64,000 nt of DNA from Symbiopectobacterium purcellii_A (GTDB lineage Bacteria; Pseudomonadota; Gammaproteobacteria; Enterobacterales; Enterobacteriaceae): NCBI RefSeq assembly GCF_052050035.1, contig NZ_CP189882.1, positions 3,596,001 to 3,660,000 of the forward strand, written 5' to 3'. The position numbers and the translations under genes were made by a program. Below, in pieces: positions 54,218 to 63,840 of this stretch; position 1 is the stretch's first letter; every line of letters starts with the position of its first letter. The notes under the pieces are model-generated. The model worked only from the letters and a program-made list of their open reading frames with translations, was not told where the DNA came from and searched no databases.

Positions 54218-54685
54218 TTACTCTTTTTCGGACAGATAAGGGTCCGCATAACCCATTTGCTGCATGATCTCGGTTTCCAACGCTTCCATCTCTTCCGCTT
54301 CGTCGTCCTCGATATGATCATAACCCAGCAGATGCAGGCAACCGTGTATCACCATATGTGCCCAGTGAGCGTCTGCGGTTAATTGCTGTTCAATGGCTTC
54401 CTGTTCCACCACCTGGCGGCAAATGATCAGATCGCCCAATAACGGCAGTTCGACTTCCGGCGGTGCTTCAAAGGGAAAAGAGAGCACGTTGGTGGGTTTG
54501 TCTTTGCCGCGATAGGTGTGATTCAGCTCATGGCTTTCCGCTTCATCGACGATACGAATGGTCACTTCCGCTTCTGGCTGAAACTGCGGCAGTACCGCCT
54601 CCAGCCAACGCTGAAAATCCTGTTCGCTCGGCAGTCCTGTTGTATTGTCGCTGGGGATCTGTAAATCGAGAATAACCTGACTCAT
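54218..54685 (-). CDS. ybeY: rRNA maturation endoribonuclease YbeY
   Basis: 155-aa single-strand endoribonuclease for 16S rRNA 3'-end maturation and ribosome quality control. The zinc motif H3xH5xH is H114-GCLH118-LLGYDH124. R59 in TYRGKDKPTNVLSF is the conserved Arg. It overlaps the phoH-like gene by four bases. Confidence 0.96.
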   Translation of the reverse strand: MSQVILDLQIPSDNTTGLPSEQDFQRWLEAVLPQFQPEAEVTIRIVDEAESHELNHTYRGKDKPTNVLSFPFEAPPEVELPLLGDLIICRQVVEQEAIEQQLTADAHWAHMVIHGCLHLLGYDHIEDDEAEEMEALETEIMQQMGYADPYLSEKE

Positions 54686-55764
54686 TGTAACTCCTGCTTA
54701 TCACCAGCCTCTGACGCGGCGGGTGTACTGACGGCTTGTGCTTCGCGTTTACGCTCTTCTGCCTGCGCGGCACGACGTTTCTGGTCGGCTTCTTCCCAGG
54801 CTTCATAGGCGTTGACGATGCGTGCGACCACAGGATGGCGTACCACATCTTCACTGTGAAAGAAGTTAAAGCTGATCTCTTCCACATCGGCCAATACGTC
54901 GATGGCGTGGCGTAGCCCCGATTTGATATTGCGTGGCAGGTCAATCTGGGTGATGTCGCCGGTGATGACGGCCTTGGAATTGAAGCCAATACGGGTCAAA
55001 AACATCTTCATCTGTTCGATCGTGGTGTTCTGACTCTCATCGAGGATGATGAAGGCGTCGTTCAGCGTGCGACCGCGCATATAGGCCAACGGCGCTACTT
55101 CAATCACGTTGCGCTCAATGAGTTTTTCCACGCGCTCAAACCCCAGCATTTCGAATAACGCATCGTAGAGCGGGCGCAGATAAGGATCGACCTTTTGGCT
55201 CAAATCACCGGGCAGAAAGCCGAGTTTTTCTCCCGCTTCAACGGCCGGGCGCGTTAACAAAATGCGGCGGATATCCTGACGCTCGAGCGCATCCACCGCC
55301 GCCGCGACTGCCAGATAGGTTTTCCCCGTACCCGCAGGGCCTACGCCGAAGGTAATATCATGGTCGAGTATGTTGGCGATATACTGCGCCTGATTCGGCG
55401 TGCGTGGCTTGATGATGCCGCGTTTGGTACGAATGTTGATCGCCTTGCCAAAATCCGGCACGCTCTCGGCGCTTTGATCCAGCACGCCCGATTCTTTGAT
55501 TGCCAAATGAATCTGCTCGGGGTCAATATCCCCTTCCACGCCACGCACGGGGGCGGTATCAACATAGAGACGTTGCAGAATGTCTGCCGCCGCCTCAATG
55601 CACAGGCCTTTTCCGACCAGTTTGAATTTATTGTCTCGACGGTTGATTTCGATTCCGAGGCGGCGCTCTAACTGTTTGATATTACTATCAAAGGGGCCGC
55701 ACAGGTTGAGCAGGCGTTTATTATCAGCAGGTTCGAGGGCAATCTCTTTTATCGTAACGTTCAA
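54682..55764 (-). CDS. ybeZ: PhoH-family ATPase YbeZ
   Basis: 360-aa PhoH-like protein: N-terminal KH-like region, Walker A GPAGTGKT (142-149), Walker B AFIILDESQN, and the ITGDITQIDLP motif. Interacts with YbeY in RNA metabolism. The tail (ADQKRRAAQAEERKREAQ) is charged and longer than in E. coli. In E. coli miaB lies just upstream; here a 3.2-kb nested IS block intervenes. Confidence 0.95.
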   Translation of the reverse strand: MNVTIKEIALEPADNKRLLNLCGPFDSNIKQLERRLGIEINRRDNKFKLVGKGLCIEAAADILQRLYVDTAPVRGVEGDIDPEQIHLAIKESGVLDQSAESVPDFGKAINIRTKRGIIKPRTPNQAQYIANILDHDITFGVGPAGTGKTYLAVAAAVDALERQDIRRILLTRPAVEAGEKLGFLPGDLSQKVDPYLRPLYDALFEMLGFERVEKLIERNVIEVAPLAYMRGRTLNDAFIILDESQNTTIEQMKMFLTRIGFNSKAVITGDITQIDLPRNIKSGLRHAIDVLADVEEISFNFFHSEDVVRHPVVARIVNAYEAWEEADQKRRAAQAEERKREAQAVSTPAASEAGDKQELQ

Positions 55765-55947
55765 ATTATTCCTCTTGGTATATCAAGGCTCGTCATCGTG
55801 AGTGATGAGAACAATAAAGTGCGAGATGATGATTGAATTATTTATCGGTAATAGGGAAAGGTGCAAGTGGCAATATGTTCATACCCGTCATACTGTAGTG
55901 GTTGAATAATCAGGACACTAAACTTACATCCAAAACGGAGGTGTTTA

Positions 55948-56226
55948 GTGAACCATAAACGACAATTTACCCCTGAGTTTAAAAAGGAAGCCGTTGCCCT
56001 GGTAACAGAGCAGGGCTATACGATAGCCAGGGCAGCAGCATCGCTGGGCATAAGCAACAAAACCCTGCATACATGGGTCTCGCTGGCACGCGAGCAGAGC
56101 AACGGCGTACTCAGCGATGATGAACGTGCAGAGTTAAAACGGTTACAAAAGGAAAACAAAGAGTTACGTGCAGAGAAGGAGATACTAAAAAAGGCGAGTG
56201 CCTTCTTCGCGAAACATATGTGGTGA
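55948..56226 (+). CDS. IS3-family OrfA (type a)
   Basis: 92 aa, HTH and zipper as in the 46687-46965 copy with one difference (LRAEKEIL instead of LRTEKEIL). Its OrfB partner is disrupted, so it can only act as a repressor or with another copy's OrfB. Confidence 0.88.
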   Translation: MNHKRQFTPEFKKEAVALVTEQGYTIARAAASLGISNKTLHTWVSLAREQSNGVLSDDERAELKRLQKENKELRAEKEILKKASAFFAKHMW

Positions 56227-56986
56227 AATACCGGTTCATTCTCGACAATGCCACTGACTTCAGCGTTCGTACACTCTGTCGGGTCATGCGTGTGACGGCC
56301 TCTGCCTGGTATGCATGGCGAAAAAAGCCCGCCGAACCGCTGCAAAAAGACGTGGAGGTCCGGGTCAGGTTAAAGGCGCTGTTCGCCGCCAGCAGGCAGG
56401 GAGCAGGAAGCCGGACGCTGGTCAAAAGGCTTTGTGGAGAAGGCATCATAATCAGCCGCTGGCAGGTGAGGAAACTCATGCAGGAAGAGGTGCTGGTCTG
56501 CCGACAGCGCCGGACTTATAAGGTCACGACAAAACCCCGCCCGGGTGCAGAGGTGGCCCCAAACCTGCTGAACCAGAATTTTAACCCGCCGGGACCAAAT
56601 CAGGTGTGGGCGAGTGACATCACGTATCTGAAGACCGGTGAAGGCTGGCTGTATCTGGCGGCTATTATGGATTTGTACTCCCGGCAGATAGTGGGCTGGC
56701 AGGTGGACAGACGGGTGACCTCATCGCTGGTCTGCGGGGCCCTGATGAAGGCATATAACCTGCGAACTCGCCCGCCGGGCCTGGTGGTGCATACGGACAG
56801 GGGGGCGCAGTACACGGGACAACGCTTTCAGGCGCTGCTGAGCAGCTACAGGCTGAGGAGCAGTATGGGAGACGTGGGTGCCTGCTGGGATAATGCGGTG
56901 ATGGAGCGCTTCTGGGGCAGTCTGAAACATGAATGGTTGCTGCTGGTACCCCAGCCAACACGGGCTTACATGGAGCATGATGTGGC

Positions 56987-58985
56987 GCCCCATTCCCAGT
57001 CGAAACGCAACAAAACGGTAGGGCATTATGCCGCCTGTAAGTGCGTTAAAAATACCTCATTTGGAGAACGATAACCCAGCGATTTTCGGCCTCGCGTATT
57101 GAGCAGGTGTTCGAGTGCTGCAACCTTGCGATGGGTGACATAATTGAAGTCCGTTCCCTTCGGGTAAAAACGCCGTATCAGCCCGTTGGTATGCTCATTC
57201 AACCCGCGTTCCCAGGAATGATATGGCCGGGCAAAGTAGACCGGTGCCCCCGTGACTTTTGTAATTTCCCCGTGCTGGGAAAATTCAGAACCGTTGTCAG
57301 CAGTCAGGGTTTTAAACTCGCAGAAGGTATTGGCAACGATGTCCCTGAAGGCCGCTACCACTGTCTCTGCTCGCTTGTTGGGCAGTTTGCGAATGATGAC
57401 CAGCTTGACGGCTTTATCGACCACCGTCAGCAGGAATGATTTCTGATCTTTGCCAAAGATGGTGTCAATCTCGAAATGCCCGGGTTCCTGCTTGAGGTCA
57501 GCAACGGCCGGCCGCTGCTCAATGCCAACACGGTTGGGAATAGGACCGCGTTTGTTCTCATCGGTCTGATAGTTATACCGTTTACCCCGATGAGGGAGCT
57601 GCTGATACAGCTCACCGCCGGCCCGGCGCTCCTGCTGGATATAGCGATAGAGCGAGTTCTTGCTGACGGACAGGCCAAATTCCAGGACCAGGCGCCCACT
57701 GATGACCTCAGGTGAGGTGTGGGTAGACAGCGCCGTTCTGATAAAGTCCTGAATGTGCGGTTCAAGCTGGTTAATCACGCTGTCCGGCCGTGTTTTCTGC
57801 CGCCGCCCTCTGGCCAACGTTTCGGCCCTTCTGCAGGAATAGACCCCGTTGAAAGCGGCGTCGGTATTGCGTCTGAGTTCCCTGCTGATGGTATAGCCAA
57901 GCGACTTAATTTTGATTACACCATATGGACTGAGAACAAACTCTCTGTATCGCAACCCATCTCTCTTTTTTTGCTTTTTGCTTTTTGCTTTTTGCTTGTG
58001 CCCATTTATGCTCAATTGGGTTAAGATCTGGCGAATATGTAGGCAAATACTCCACCATATACCCTGCATCGATGATGACTTGTTGAATATTATGTTTTTT
58101 GTGAAAAGTGGCATTGTCCATCATGATTACACTGTTTTTAGGGAGTACTGGGATAAGGACTTGTGTGACCCAGGCATAGAAAACATCGCTGTTAATATTG
58201 ATATCAAATAATCCGATAGCAAACAGCGTTGTGCCTAATAAAGCGCCGATAACATTTGTTCTTCCCCTAGCTCCCCAGTTCTTCAGGCCAAAACACCGTT
58301 GACCTTTTGGGGAATAGCCGTGAGTCCGTGGGGTATCGTGTGAAAAACCACTTTCATCAATAAAAACAATAGGTTTACCTTCTTTTTCATACTGTTGTTT
58401 TTTTTGTTGAAATCCCTGCCGGGCGTTTTCGTCGGCTTTCGGATGACGTAGAGTTTTTTTTATAGGTCAATCCCAGCTTTTTAAGCGCTTGCCAAATGGC
58501 CTTCTGACAAACGCCAAAACGCTCTGCACGTTCTTTTTGGTAAGCATCTGGATATTGTTCAACATCTTTTATCAACTCGGATTTATCGATCTTTCGCTGA
58601 CGCGTGGTCGATGCTTTTGACTCTATTTGATTAATCCAACGCGATACAGAGGCAGGGCCAATCCGAAATTGCTTCGCTGTTTCTCGGATACTCAACCCTT
58701 CGTTTTTCCGTGTAGATATCACTTTACGTCTAAAATCAATTGAATAGCTCATTTAAATAATGTAATCAAAATTAAGTCGTTTAGCTATAGAACGAGGAAG
58801 CTCCAGTTCCCGGGCGATGGTGGCCTGGTTAACCCCATCACCACGCCGCTTTTCGATGTAGAACCGTTCTTTGTGAGTCAGATGTTTTCCCTGCATGCAA
58901 CGGGATCTCCAGTAGGGCCAGAACGGTGATTTTATCCGACTCTGGCCAGTGGGTCACTTTGTTGCGTTTCGAGTGGGAATGGGGC
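56987..58985 (-). mobile_element. IS30-family element split by IS630
   Basis: Ends GCCCCATTCCCAGTCG and GAGTGGGAATGGGGC, GGC duplicated (56984-56986, 58986-58988) in IS3 orfB. 1999 bp equals 1103 + 894 + 2. The transposase is cut at codon ~40; the remaining frame from 57026 fuses accidentally to IS630 sequence. Confidence 0.92.
57894..58787 (-). mobile_element. IS630-family element, complete (894 bp)
   Basis: Both ends intact, TA duplicated (57892-57893, 58788-58789) within IS30. Four CTTTTTG units, the long form. First transposase frame 58387-58752 (121 codons), second frame with the DDE residues one register over. Confidence 0.9.
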
Positions 58986-59347
58986 GGCGACGTATATCCG
59001 CTACTACAACCTAGACAGGCATCATGCCGCTAACGGGGATCTGTCTCCGGTGCGTTATGAACAAATGGCTGAGAAAAAAGTGTCCTGATTTACTTGACCA
59101 GTGCATACCTCAAGTTGCAGAAGCGTTGGCGGCGTTCACTCACCCGGATCACTGACCTGAGTAAGCGCATCGGGATTCATTCGCTTGCCGCGTTACGAGA
59201 CTCATTAATCAGCCTCGCCCTAAAGGGCCAGCGCAAACGCTATTCACAACGTTAACGTTTTGTCCTGCAACTCGAAGTATGTAGGGTATGTAATGGTGTG
59301 CAGCAGGTAAGTGCACGGGCGAGGACATCGCCCGTGCGGCGCATTCA

Positions 59348-60772
59348 TCAGGGTTGGTAGAGGCCAACGCCGATATCATTCTCTTTACGAGTACGTGCAA
59401 TCACGGAGGCCGGAGATTCGCTGATGCGCAGGCCCATCTGGTCTTCGGTTTTGACAACCACTCCGCGCAGTGAATTCGGACGAACGTCGACAATTTCAAC
59501 GTCAACGAACTTACCGATCATATCCGGGGTGCCTTCGAAATTAACCACGCGGTTATTTTCCGTGCGGCCTGACAGTTCCATTACGCTTTTACGTGATGTT
59601 CCTTCCACCAAAATGCGTTGGATGCTGCCTAACATACGACGGCTGAACTGCATTGCCTGCTGGCTGATACGTTCTTGCAGAATGTACAGGCGCTGCTTTT
59701 TCTCTTCTTCGCTGACATCATCAACCATGTCTGCGGCAGGTGTCCCCGGACGTGCAGAGTAGATAAAGCTAAAGCTCATATCAAAATTGACGTCACCAAT
59801 CAGTTTCATAGTTTGTTCAAAATCTTCCTGGGTTTCACCGGGGAAGCCGATAATAAAGTCGGAGCTGATATGAATATCCGGTCGCGCGCTGCGCAGTTTA
59901 CGAATAATGGCTTTGTATTCCAACGCAGTATGGCGGCGTTTCATCATAGTCAAAATACGATCGGAACCGCTTTGCACCGGCAGATGAAGGAAACTCACCA
60001 GCTCTGGCGTATCTTCATAGACGCTGATGATATCGTCGGTGAACTCAATCGGGTGACTGGTGATAAAGCGCACGCGGTCGATACCGTCTATCGCGGCCAC
60101 CAGACGCAGCAAATCGGCAAACGAGCAGATGCTGCCATCAAAATTTTCGCCACGATAGGCGTTGACGTTTTGACCCAACAGGCTAACTTCGCGTACCCCT
60201 TGTGCGGCCAACTGCGCAATTTCATATAAGACGTCGTCACAAGGGCGGCTGACTTCTTCACCGCGCGTATAAGGCACCACGCAAAATGAGCAGTATTTGT
60301 TGCAGCCTTCCATGATGGAAACAAATGCCGTTGGTCCTTCGGCACGAGGTTCCGGCAGTCGGTCAAATTTTTCAACTTCCGGGAAGCTGATATCCACCAC
60401 CGGGCTATGTGTGCCCTGAACGTGGTTAATCATTTCTGGCAGGCGGTGCAGAGTTTGTGGGCCAAAAATCAGATCGACATAGCTGGCGCGTTCGCGAATA
60501 TGCTCGCCTTCCTGAGAAGCAACACAACCGCCCACACCAATAATCAGGTCGGGATTGTTCTGTTTCAGCGCTCTCCAGCGGCCAAGTTGATGGAAAACTT
60601 TTTCCTCTGCCTTTTCACGGATAGAACAGGTATTCAGCAGCAGAACGTCAGCCTCTTCGGCCACCTCGGTCAGCTCATAACCGTGTGTACTTTCCAGCAG
60701 GTCAGCCATCTTGGATGAATCGTATTCATTCATCTGACAGCCCCAGGTTTTAATGTGCAGTTTCTTTGTCAT
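59348..60772 (-). CDS. miaB: tRNA-2-methylthio-N6-dimethylallyladenosine synthase MiaB
   Basis: Radical-SAM methylthiotransferase making ms2i6A37 in tRNAs reading U-starting codons. 474 aa. UPF0004 domain with cluster ligands C12 (KTWGCQMNEYDS), a Cys in LLNTCSIREKAEEK and one in GVGGCVASQEG; radical-SAM motif CNKYCSFCVVPYTRG; C-terminal TRAM domain with VVNFEGTPDMIGKFVDVEI. Starts 3' of ubiF in the opposite direction, as in E. coli. Confidence 0.96.
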   Translation of the reverse strand: MTKKLHIKTWGCQMNEYDSSKMADLLESTHGYELTEVAEEADVLLLNTCSIREKAEEKVFHQLGRWRALKQNNPDLIIGVGGCVASQEGEHIRERASYVDLIFGPQTLHRLPEMINHVQGTHSPVVDISFPEVEKFDRLPEPRAEGPTAFVSIMEGCNKYCSFCVVPYTRGEEVSRPCDDVLYEIAQLAAQGVREVSLLGQNVNAYRGENFDGSICSFADLLRLVAAIDGIDRVRFITSHPIEFTDDIISVYEDTPELVSFLHLPVQSGSDRILTMMKRRHTALEYKAIIRKLRSARPDIHISSDFIIGFPGETQEDFEQTMKLIGDVNFDMSFSFIYSARPGTPAADMVDDVSEEEKKQRLYILQERISQQAMQFSRRMLGSIQRILVEGTSRKSVMELSGRTENNRVVNFEGTPDMIGKFVDVEIVDVRPNSLRGVVVKTEDQMGLRISESPASVIARTRKENDIGVGLYQP

Positions 60773-60981
60773 CGACTTGTCATTACTCAGTGCGGGTGAA
60801 AAAGCGTATTACCAAATCATAGATGCCCGGAAATACGGACGGGGCACGTATTGTAATCTTTTGCTGCGGTTGTGACCAGCGCGCGAAATTTGTTGAGCGT
60901 TTTTTCGCAGAGTCAACGCGGTCGTCGAAAATCCAGTACACTATGCCTATCAGTCACACAGTTTGAGTCGATTTAGGCACG

Positions 60982-62163
60982 ATGAACGGAATAAATCAAC
61001 GGTATGATGCCATCGTGGTCGGTGGCGGGATGGTCGGTGCCGCAGTCGCGCTCGGACTCGCGCGCAACGGTTTTCAGGTCGCGGTGTTGGAGCAGGCTGC
61101 CCCCGCTGCCTTTATGGACGACGGTGTACCGGATATTCGGGTGTCAGCGTTGGGATATGCCTCTGTTGCACTGTTAAAGTCGTTGGGAGCATGGTCGGGC
61201 GTTGAGCAGATGCGCTGTGCGCCTTATAGTCGGTTGGAAACCTGGGAATGGGATGATGCACGCGTTGCTTTCAACGCTGACGACCTGCACCTGCCCGAAT
61301 TGGGATTTATGGTGGAAAATCGGGTATTGCAACTGGCATTGTGGCAATGCCTGGCTGAGCAGCAGCGGTGTGATATTCGCTGCCCCGCGCAGATACGCAG
61401 CATGGTTCGCACGCCGGCGAGCTGGCATATCGCTCTGGAGAGCGGAGAGACATTGAGTGCGCCTTTGGTGCTCGGCGCGGATGGTGCGAACTCGCGTGTG
61501 CGCCAGTGGGCTGGCATTGGCATCAATGGATGGCAGTATCGGCAATCGTGTATGTTGATTGCCGTTGATACCCAGCAACCTCAACAGGATTGTACCTGGC
61601 AGCAGTTTACACCACAGGGGCCGCGCGCATTTTTGCCGCTGTTTGGGTCATGGGGTGCGCTGGCGTGGTATGACAGTCCGCGCCGCATTCGTCAGCTTCA
61701 ATCACTGCCGTTGCCGCAGTTGGACAACGCGATTGCAGAAACTTTCCCCGCGCGTTTGTGGCCCGTGAAGTCGGTTGCCGCCGGGGCGTTCCCGCTGGTG
61801 CGGCGGCATGCACAACGGTATGTGGCTGAAGGCGTCGCCTTGGTGGGGGATGCCGCTCATACCATTAATCCACTCGCCGGGCAGGGCGTGAACCTCGGCT
61901 ATCGTGACGCTGATGCGTTGATTGACGTTGTCACTGGTGCGCGGGATGCAGGGGAGTGCTGGCACAGTGAAGCCGTTTTGCTGCGCTATCAGCGTCGGCG
62001 TAAGGCCGATAACCTGTTAATGCAAAATGGCATGGACATGTTTTATAACGCGTTTAGCAATAGTTTACCGCCGTTAACCTTTGCCAGAAACATGGCATTG
62101 CTGGCTGCTGAACGTGCCGGTCATCTCAAAACGCTGGCGCTGAAATATGCCATCGGTGTGTAA
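60982..62163 (+). CDS. ubiF: 3-demethoxyubiquinol 3-hydroxylase UbiF
   Basis: FAD monooxygenase of aerobic ubiquinone synthesis (UbiH/F/COQ6 family), 393 aa. FAD motif VVGGGMVGAAVALGLA (12-27), the DG motif VLGADGANSRVR, and the GDAAHTINPLAGQGVNLGYRD motif. Diverges from miaB; the 209-bp spacer contains both promoters. ubiF and ubiH are close relatives; synteny with miaB fixes the name. Confidence 0.94.
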   Translation: MNGINQRYDAIVVGGGMVGAAVALGLARNGFQVAVLEQAAPAAFMDDGVPDIRVSALGYASVALLKSLGAWSGVEQMRCAPYSRLETWEWDDARVAFNADDLHLPELGFMVENRVLQLALWQCLAEQQRCDIRCPAQIRSMVRTPASWHIALESGETLSAPLVLGADGANSRVRQWAGIGINGWQYRQSCMLIAVDTQQPQQDCTWQQFTPQGPRAFLPLFGSWGALAWYDSPRRIRQLQSLPLPQLDNAIAETFPARLWPVKSVAAGAFPLVRRHAQRYVAEGVALVGDAAHTINPLAGQGVNLGYRDADALIDVVTGARDAGECWHSEAVLLRYQRRRKADNLLMQNGMDMFYNAFSNSLPPLTFARNMALLAAERAGHLKTLALKYAIGV

Positions 62164-62238
62164 TGTGTCGGTGTTAGCATAGTGGCAATTGTCGATGTCT
62201 AAGACGCTTTGCGCGATTCTGTAAGGTAGCGGTTGTTT

Positions 62239-62568
62239 ATGACGTATCTGTTTCTTTCTCTCGCCATTGTGGCGGAAGTGATCGCCACCTCGGCGCTCAA
62301 GCTTTCGGATGGCTTTAGTCGTTTAATGCCCAGCATCATTACGGTGATTTTTTATGGCGTGTCGTTCTATTGCCTCTCTCTGACCATGCGCACGCTGCCG
62401 ACCGGCATCATTTATGCCATCTGGTCTGGGGTTGGGATTGTGCTGATTGCCACGGTGAGCTGGCTGTTTTACGGCCAAAAACTCGATTTGCCCGCGATAC
62501 TGGGGATGTTGCTGATTATCCTAGGCGTGATTGTTATTAACCTGTTTTCCAAGTCGGTGGCGCATTGA
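62239..62568 (+). CDS. SMR-family multidrug exporter (EmrE-like)
   Basis: 109-aa four-helix small multidrug resistance protein that exchanges protons for lipophilic cations. The essential Glu is E13 in LAIVAEVIATSALKLSDG; the GIIYAIWSGVGIVLIATVSW helix and the NLFSKS tail match the EmrE subgroup. ATG 62239 is preferred to the in-frame TTG at 62233. Placed between ubiF and the tRNA cluster, where E. coli has no such gene. Whether it is EmrE proper or a paralogue is not decidable here. Confidence 0.88.
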   Translation: MTYLFLSLAIVAEVIATSALKLSDGFSRLMPSIITVIFYGVSFYCLSLTMRTLPTGIIYAIWSGVGIVLIATVSWLFYGQKLDLPAILGMLLIILGVIVINLFSKSVAH

Positions 62569-62752
62569 AACGGTATCTTTGATAGGGGAGCCGAAGTGAT
62601 CTTCGCTCGTTGATTCACGGTTTAACGTGCCTGCGACGATCGTCTCTCTCGGGGGGGGGGAGGGGCATTGACCGATGGAGACGATAGACGCAATGCGTCA
62701 ATAACTATTGTCGCGCTGCGCTGAGGCTACTCGCCTTGGTAAGCTAAAGAAC

Positions 62753-62776
62753 CCAACTGCGCCGTTGGTTTTTTTT
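62753..62776 (+). terminator. Rho-independent terminator downstream of the SMR gene
   Basis: CCAAC / GTTGG stem with TGCGCC loop followed by T8. It lies ~185 bases after the SMR stop; the intervening 62569-62752 has no gene but contains a G10 homopolymer at 62650-62660. Confidence 0.72.
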
Positions 62777-62913
62777 GCCTGTTTGCTGTGCGTTAATGGC
62801 GTTAATCAGGACCGCTTTTTATGATTTAATCGTGAGTATGCGGATGTGGCTGAGAGGTAAAGACCTACCCGAGTTACCACTCGGTGGCCTTTAATCTTTA
62901 TTGAATAACGCAC

Positions 62914-62955
62914 AAAAGCAAACAGGGCGACGTCTTTCGACTGTCGCCCTGTTTG
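62914..62955 (-). terminator. terminator of the tRNA operon
   Basis: CAAACAGGGCGAC / GTCGCCCTGTTTG 13-bp stem with an 11-base loop, followed on the minus strand by TTTT, 24 bases after the last tRNA. Confidence 0.88.
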
Positions 62956-62978
62956 TCGCTGTATTACCAGCGTTTTTT

Positions 62979-63053
62979 TGGCTGGGGTACGAGGATTCGA
63001 ACCTCGGAATGGTGGAATCAGAATCCACTGCCTTACCGCTTGGCGATACCCCA
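62979..63053 (-). tRNA. glnV: tRNA-Gln (CUG anticodon)
   Basis: 75 nt including CCA; starts TGGGGTATCGCCAAGCGG, anticodon loop ATTCTGATTC, T arm GGTTCGAATCC. Last gene of the tRNA operon; corresponds to glnV in the E. coli order. Confidence 0.97.
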
Positions 63054-63059
63054 AAAATG

Positions 63060-63136
63060 TGGTGGCTACGACGGGAATCGAACCTGTGACCCCAGCATTA
63101 TGAGTGCTGTGCTCTAACCAGCTGAGCTACGTAGCC
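63060..63136 (-). tRNA. metU: tRNA-Met (elongator, CAU anticodon)
   Basis: 77 nt with CCA; GGCTACGTAGCTCAGCTGG start, anticodon loop CTCATAATG, T arm AGGTTCGAATCCC. Matches metU by position. Confidence 0.96.
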
Positions 63137-63205
63137 AAATAGTACATCTTGGTTTTTTGCTTTTCAACAAAAACTTTTAACTTCAGTCACATAGCATCAA
63201 TTACA

Positions 63206-63280
63206 TGGCTGGGGTACCTGGATTCGAACCAGGGAATGCCGGTATCAAAAACCGGTGCCTTACCGCTTGGCGATACCCCA
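63206..63280 (-). tRNA. glnW: tRNA-Gln (UUG anticodon), copy 1
   Basis: 75 nt with CCA, anticodon loop TTTTTGATAC, acceptor TGGGGTA / TACCCCA. The twin at 63310-63384 appears identical. Confidence 0.96.
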
Positions 63281-63309
63281 ACAACGTGCAATCCGATGCG
63301 GCATTAAGG

Positions 63310-63384
63310 TGGCTGGGGTACCTGGATTCGAACCAGGGAATGCCGGTATCAAAAACCGGTGCCTTACCGCTTGGCGATACCCCA
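63310..63384 (-). tRNA. glnU: tRNA-Gln (UUG anticodon), copy 2
   Basis: 75 nt with CCA, same sequence as the tRNA at 63206. Corresponds to glnU. The tandem duplication of this gene is shared with E. coli. Confidence 0.96.
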
Positions 63385-63424
63385 ATACCCTAACATGCCT
63401 TGTTGCTTAACAACCGTGAAGTAA

Positions 63425-63509
63425 TGGTGCGGGAGGCGAGACTTGAACTCGCACACCTTGCGGCGCCAGAACCTAAATCTGGTGCGTCTACCAATTTCGC
63501 CACTCCCGC
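63425..63509 (-). tRNA. leuW: tRNA-Leu (UAG anticodon)
   Basis: 85 nt with CCA, GCGGGAGTGGCGAAATTGG start, anticodon TAG in ATTTAGGTT, and a long variable arm typical of class II tRNAs. Corresponds to leuW. Confidence 0.97.
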
Positions 63510-63518
63510 AAGAAAAGA

Positions 63519-63595
63519 TGGTGGCTACGACGGGAATCGAACCTGTGACCCCAGCATTATGAGTGCTGTGCTCTAACCAGCTGAGCTACGTAGCC
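63519..63595 (-). tRNA. metT: tRNA-Met (elongator, CAU), first gene of the cluster
   Basis: 77 nt with CCA, same sequence as the tRNA at 63060. First gene after the promoter; corresponds to metT. Confidence 0.96.
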
Positions 63596-63633
63596 ATCTT
63601 TTCCGCGTCACCTTCATCGGCGTTGCGGGGCGC

Positions 63634-63662
63634 ATTATGCGTAGTTGGCCGAATTGCGTCAA
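63634..63662 (-). promoter_or_regulatory. tRNA operon promoter
   Basis: On the minus strand TTGACG (-35, 63657-63662), 17-base spacer and CATAAT (-10, 63634-63639), followed by a GC-rich discriminator (GCGCCCCGC) as expected for a stringently controlled stable-RNA promoter, about 30 bases before the first tRNA. Confidence 0.8.
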
Positions 63663-63765
63663 CACATTTTTTCCCTAAAAACGCCTGTGACGGTTCGTTT
63701 GTTTGGGTTGTGAACAGTATGATGAGAAAAGCGACAATAAAACAGGTTTTCCTGGGACAAAAGGG

Positions 63766-63797
63766 AAAAAAACGGGCCCATAAAGGGCCCGTTTTTA
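63766..63797 (-). terminator. terminator downstream of asnB
   Basis: AAAAACGGGCCC / GGGCCCGTTTTT with ATAAA loop, 44 bases after the asnB stop on the minus strand. Symmetric, so it also isolates the tRNA promoter from read-through. Confidence 0.9.
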
Positions 63798-63840
63798 TTC
63801 GAGACAATTACCATAAGGCAATGTTCTATAACGGCTACGC

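Larger units (their letters stand above)
55894..59105 (+). mobile_element. IS3-family element (type a) containing IS30 containing IS630
   Basis: IS3 ends TGTAGTGGTTGAATAATC and TTGACCAGTGCA with TAC duplicated (55891-55893, 59106-59108). Size 3212 equals 1210 (IS3) + 1999 (IS30 with IS630) + 3. orfA (55948-56226) is intact; orfB from 56220 is broken after ~255 codons at 56986 and resumes at 58989-59090. Confidence 0.93.
55881..59290. repeat. palindromic intergenic repeat split by the IS3 block
   Basis: The left piece ATACCCGTCATAC (55881-55893) and right piece TACCTCAAGTTGCAG ... GAAGTATGTAGGGTATG (59106-59290) rejoin as one TATACCC-type repeat if the IS3 element and one TAC duplication are removed. 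It lay between miaB and ybeZ. Confidence 0.78.

Noticed and set aside
57026..58114. A 362-codon frame joining IS630 and IS30 transposase sequence
   Set aside because: It arises by chance where IS630 interrupts IS30; the first part is in the wrong IS630 frame. Not a designed fusion.
62650..62660. Run of about ten G residues
   Set aside because: Intergenic, no phase-variable gene beside it; may be a sequencing or assembly artefact.
62840..62890. GGCTGAGAGG...ACC motif resembling the start of a TPP riboswitch
   Set aside because: Only the CTGAGA block is present; the second conserved block (ACCTGAT...) and any downstream thiamine gene are lacking.
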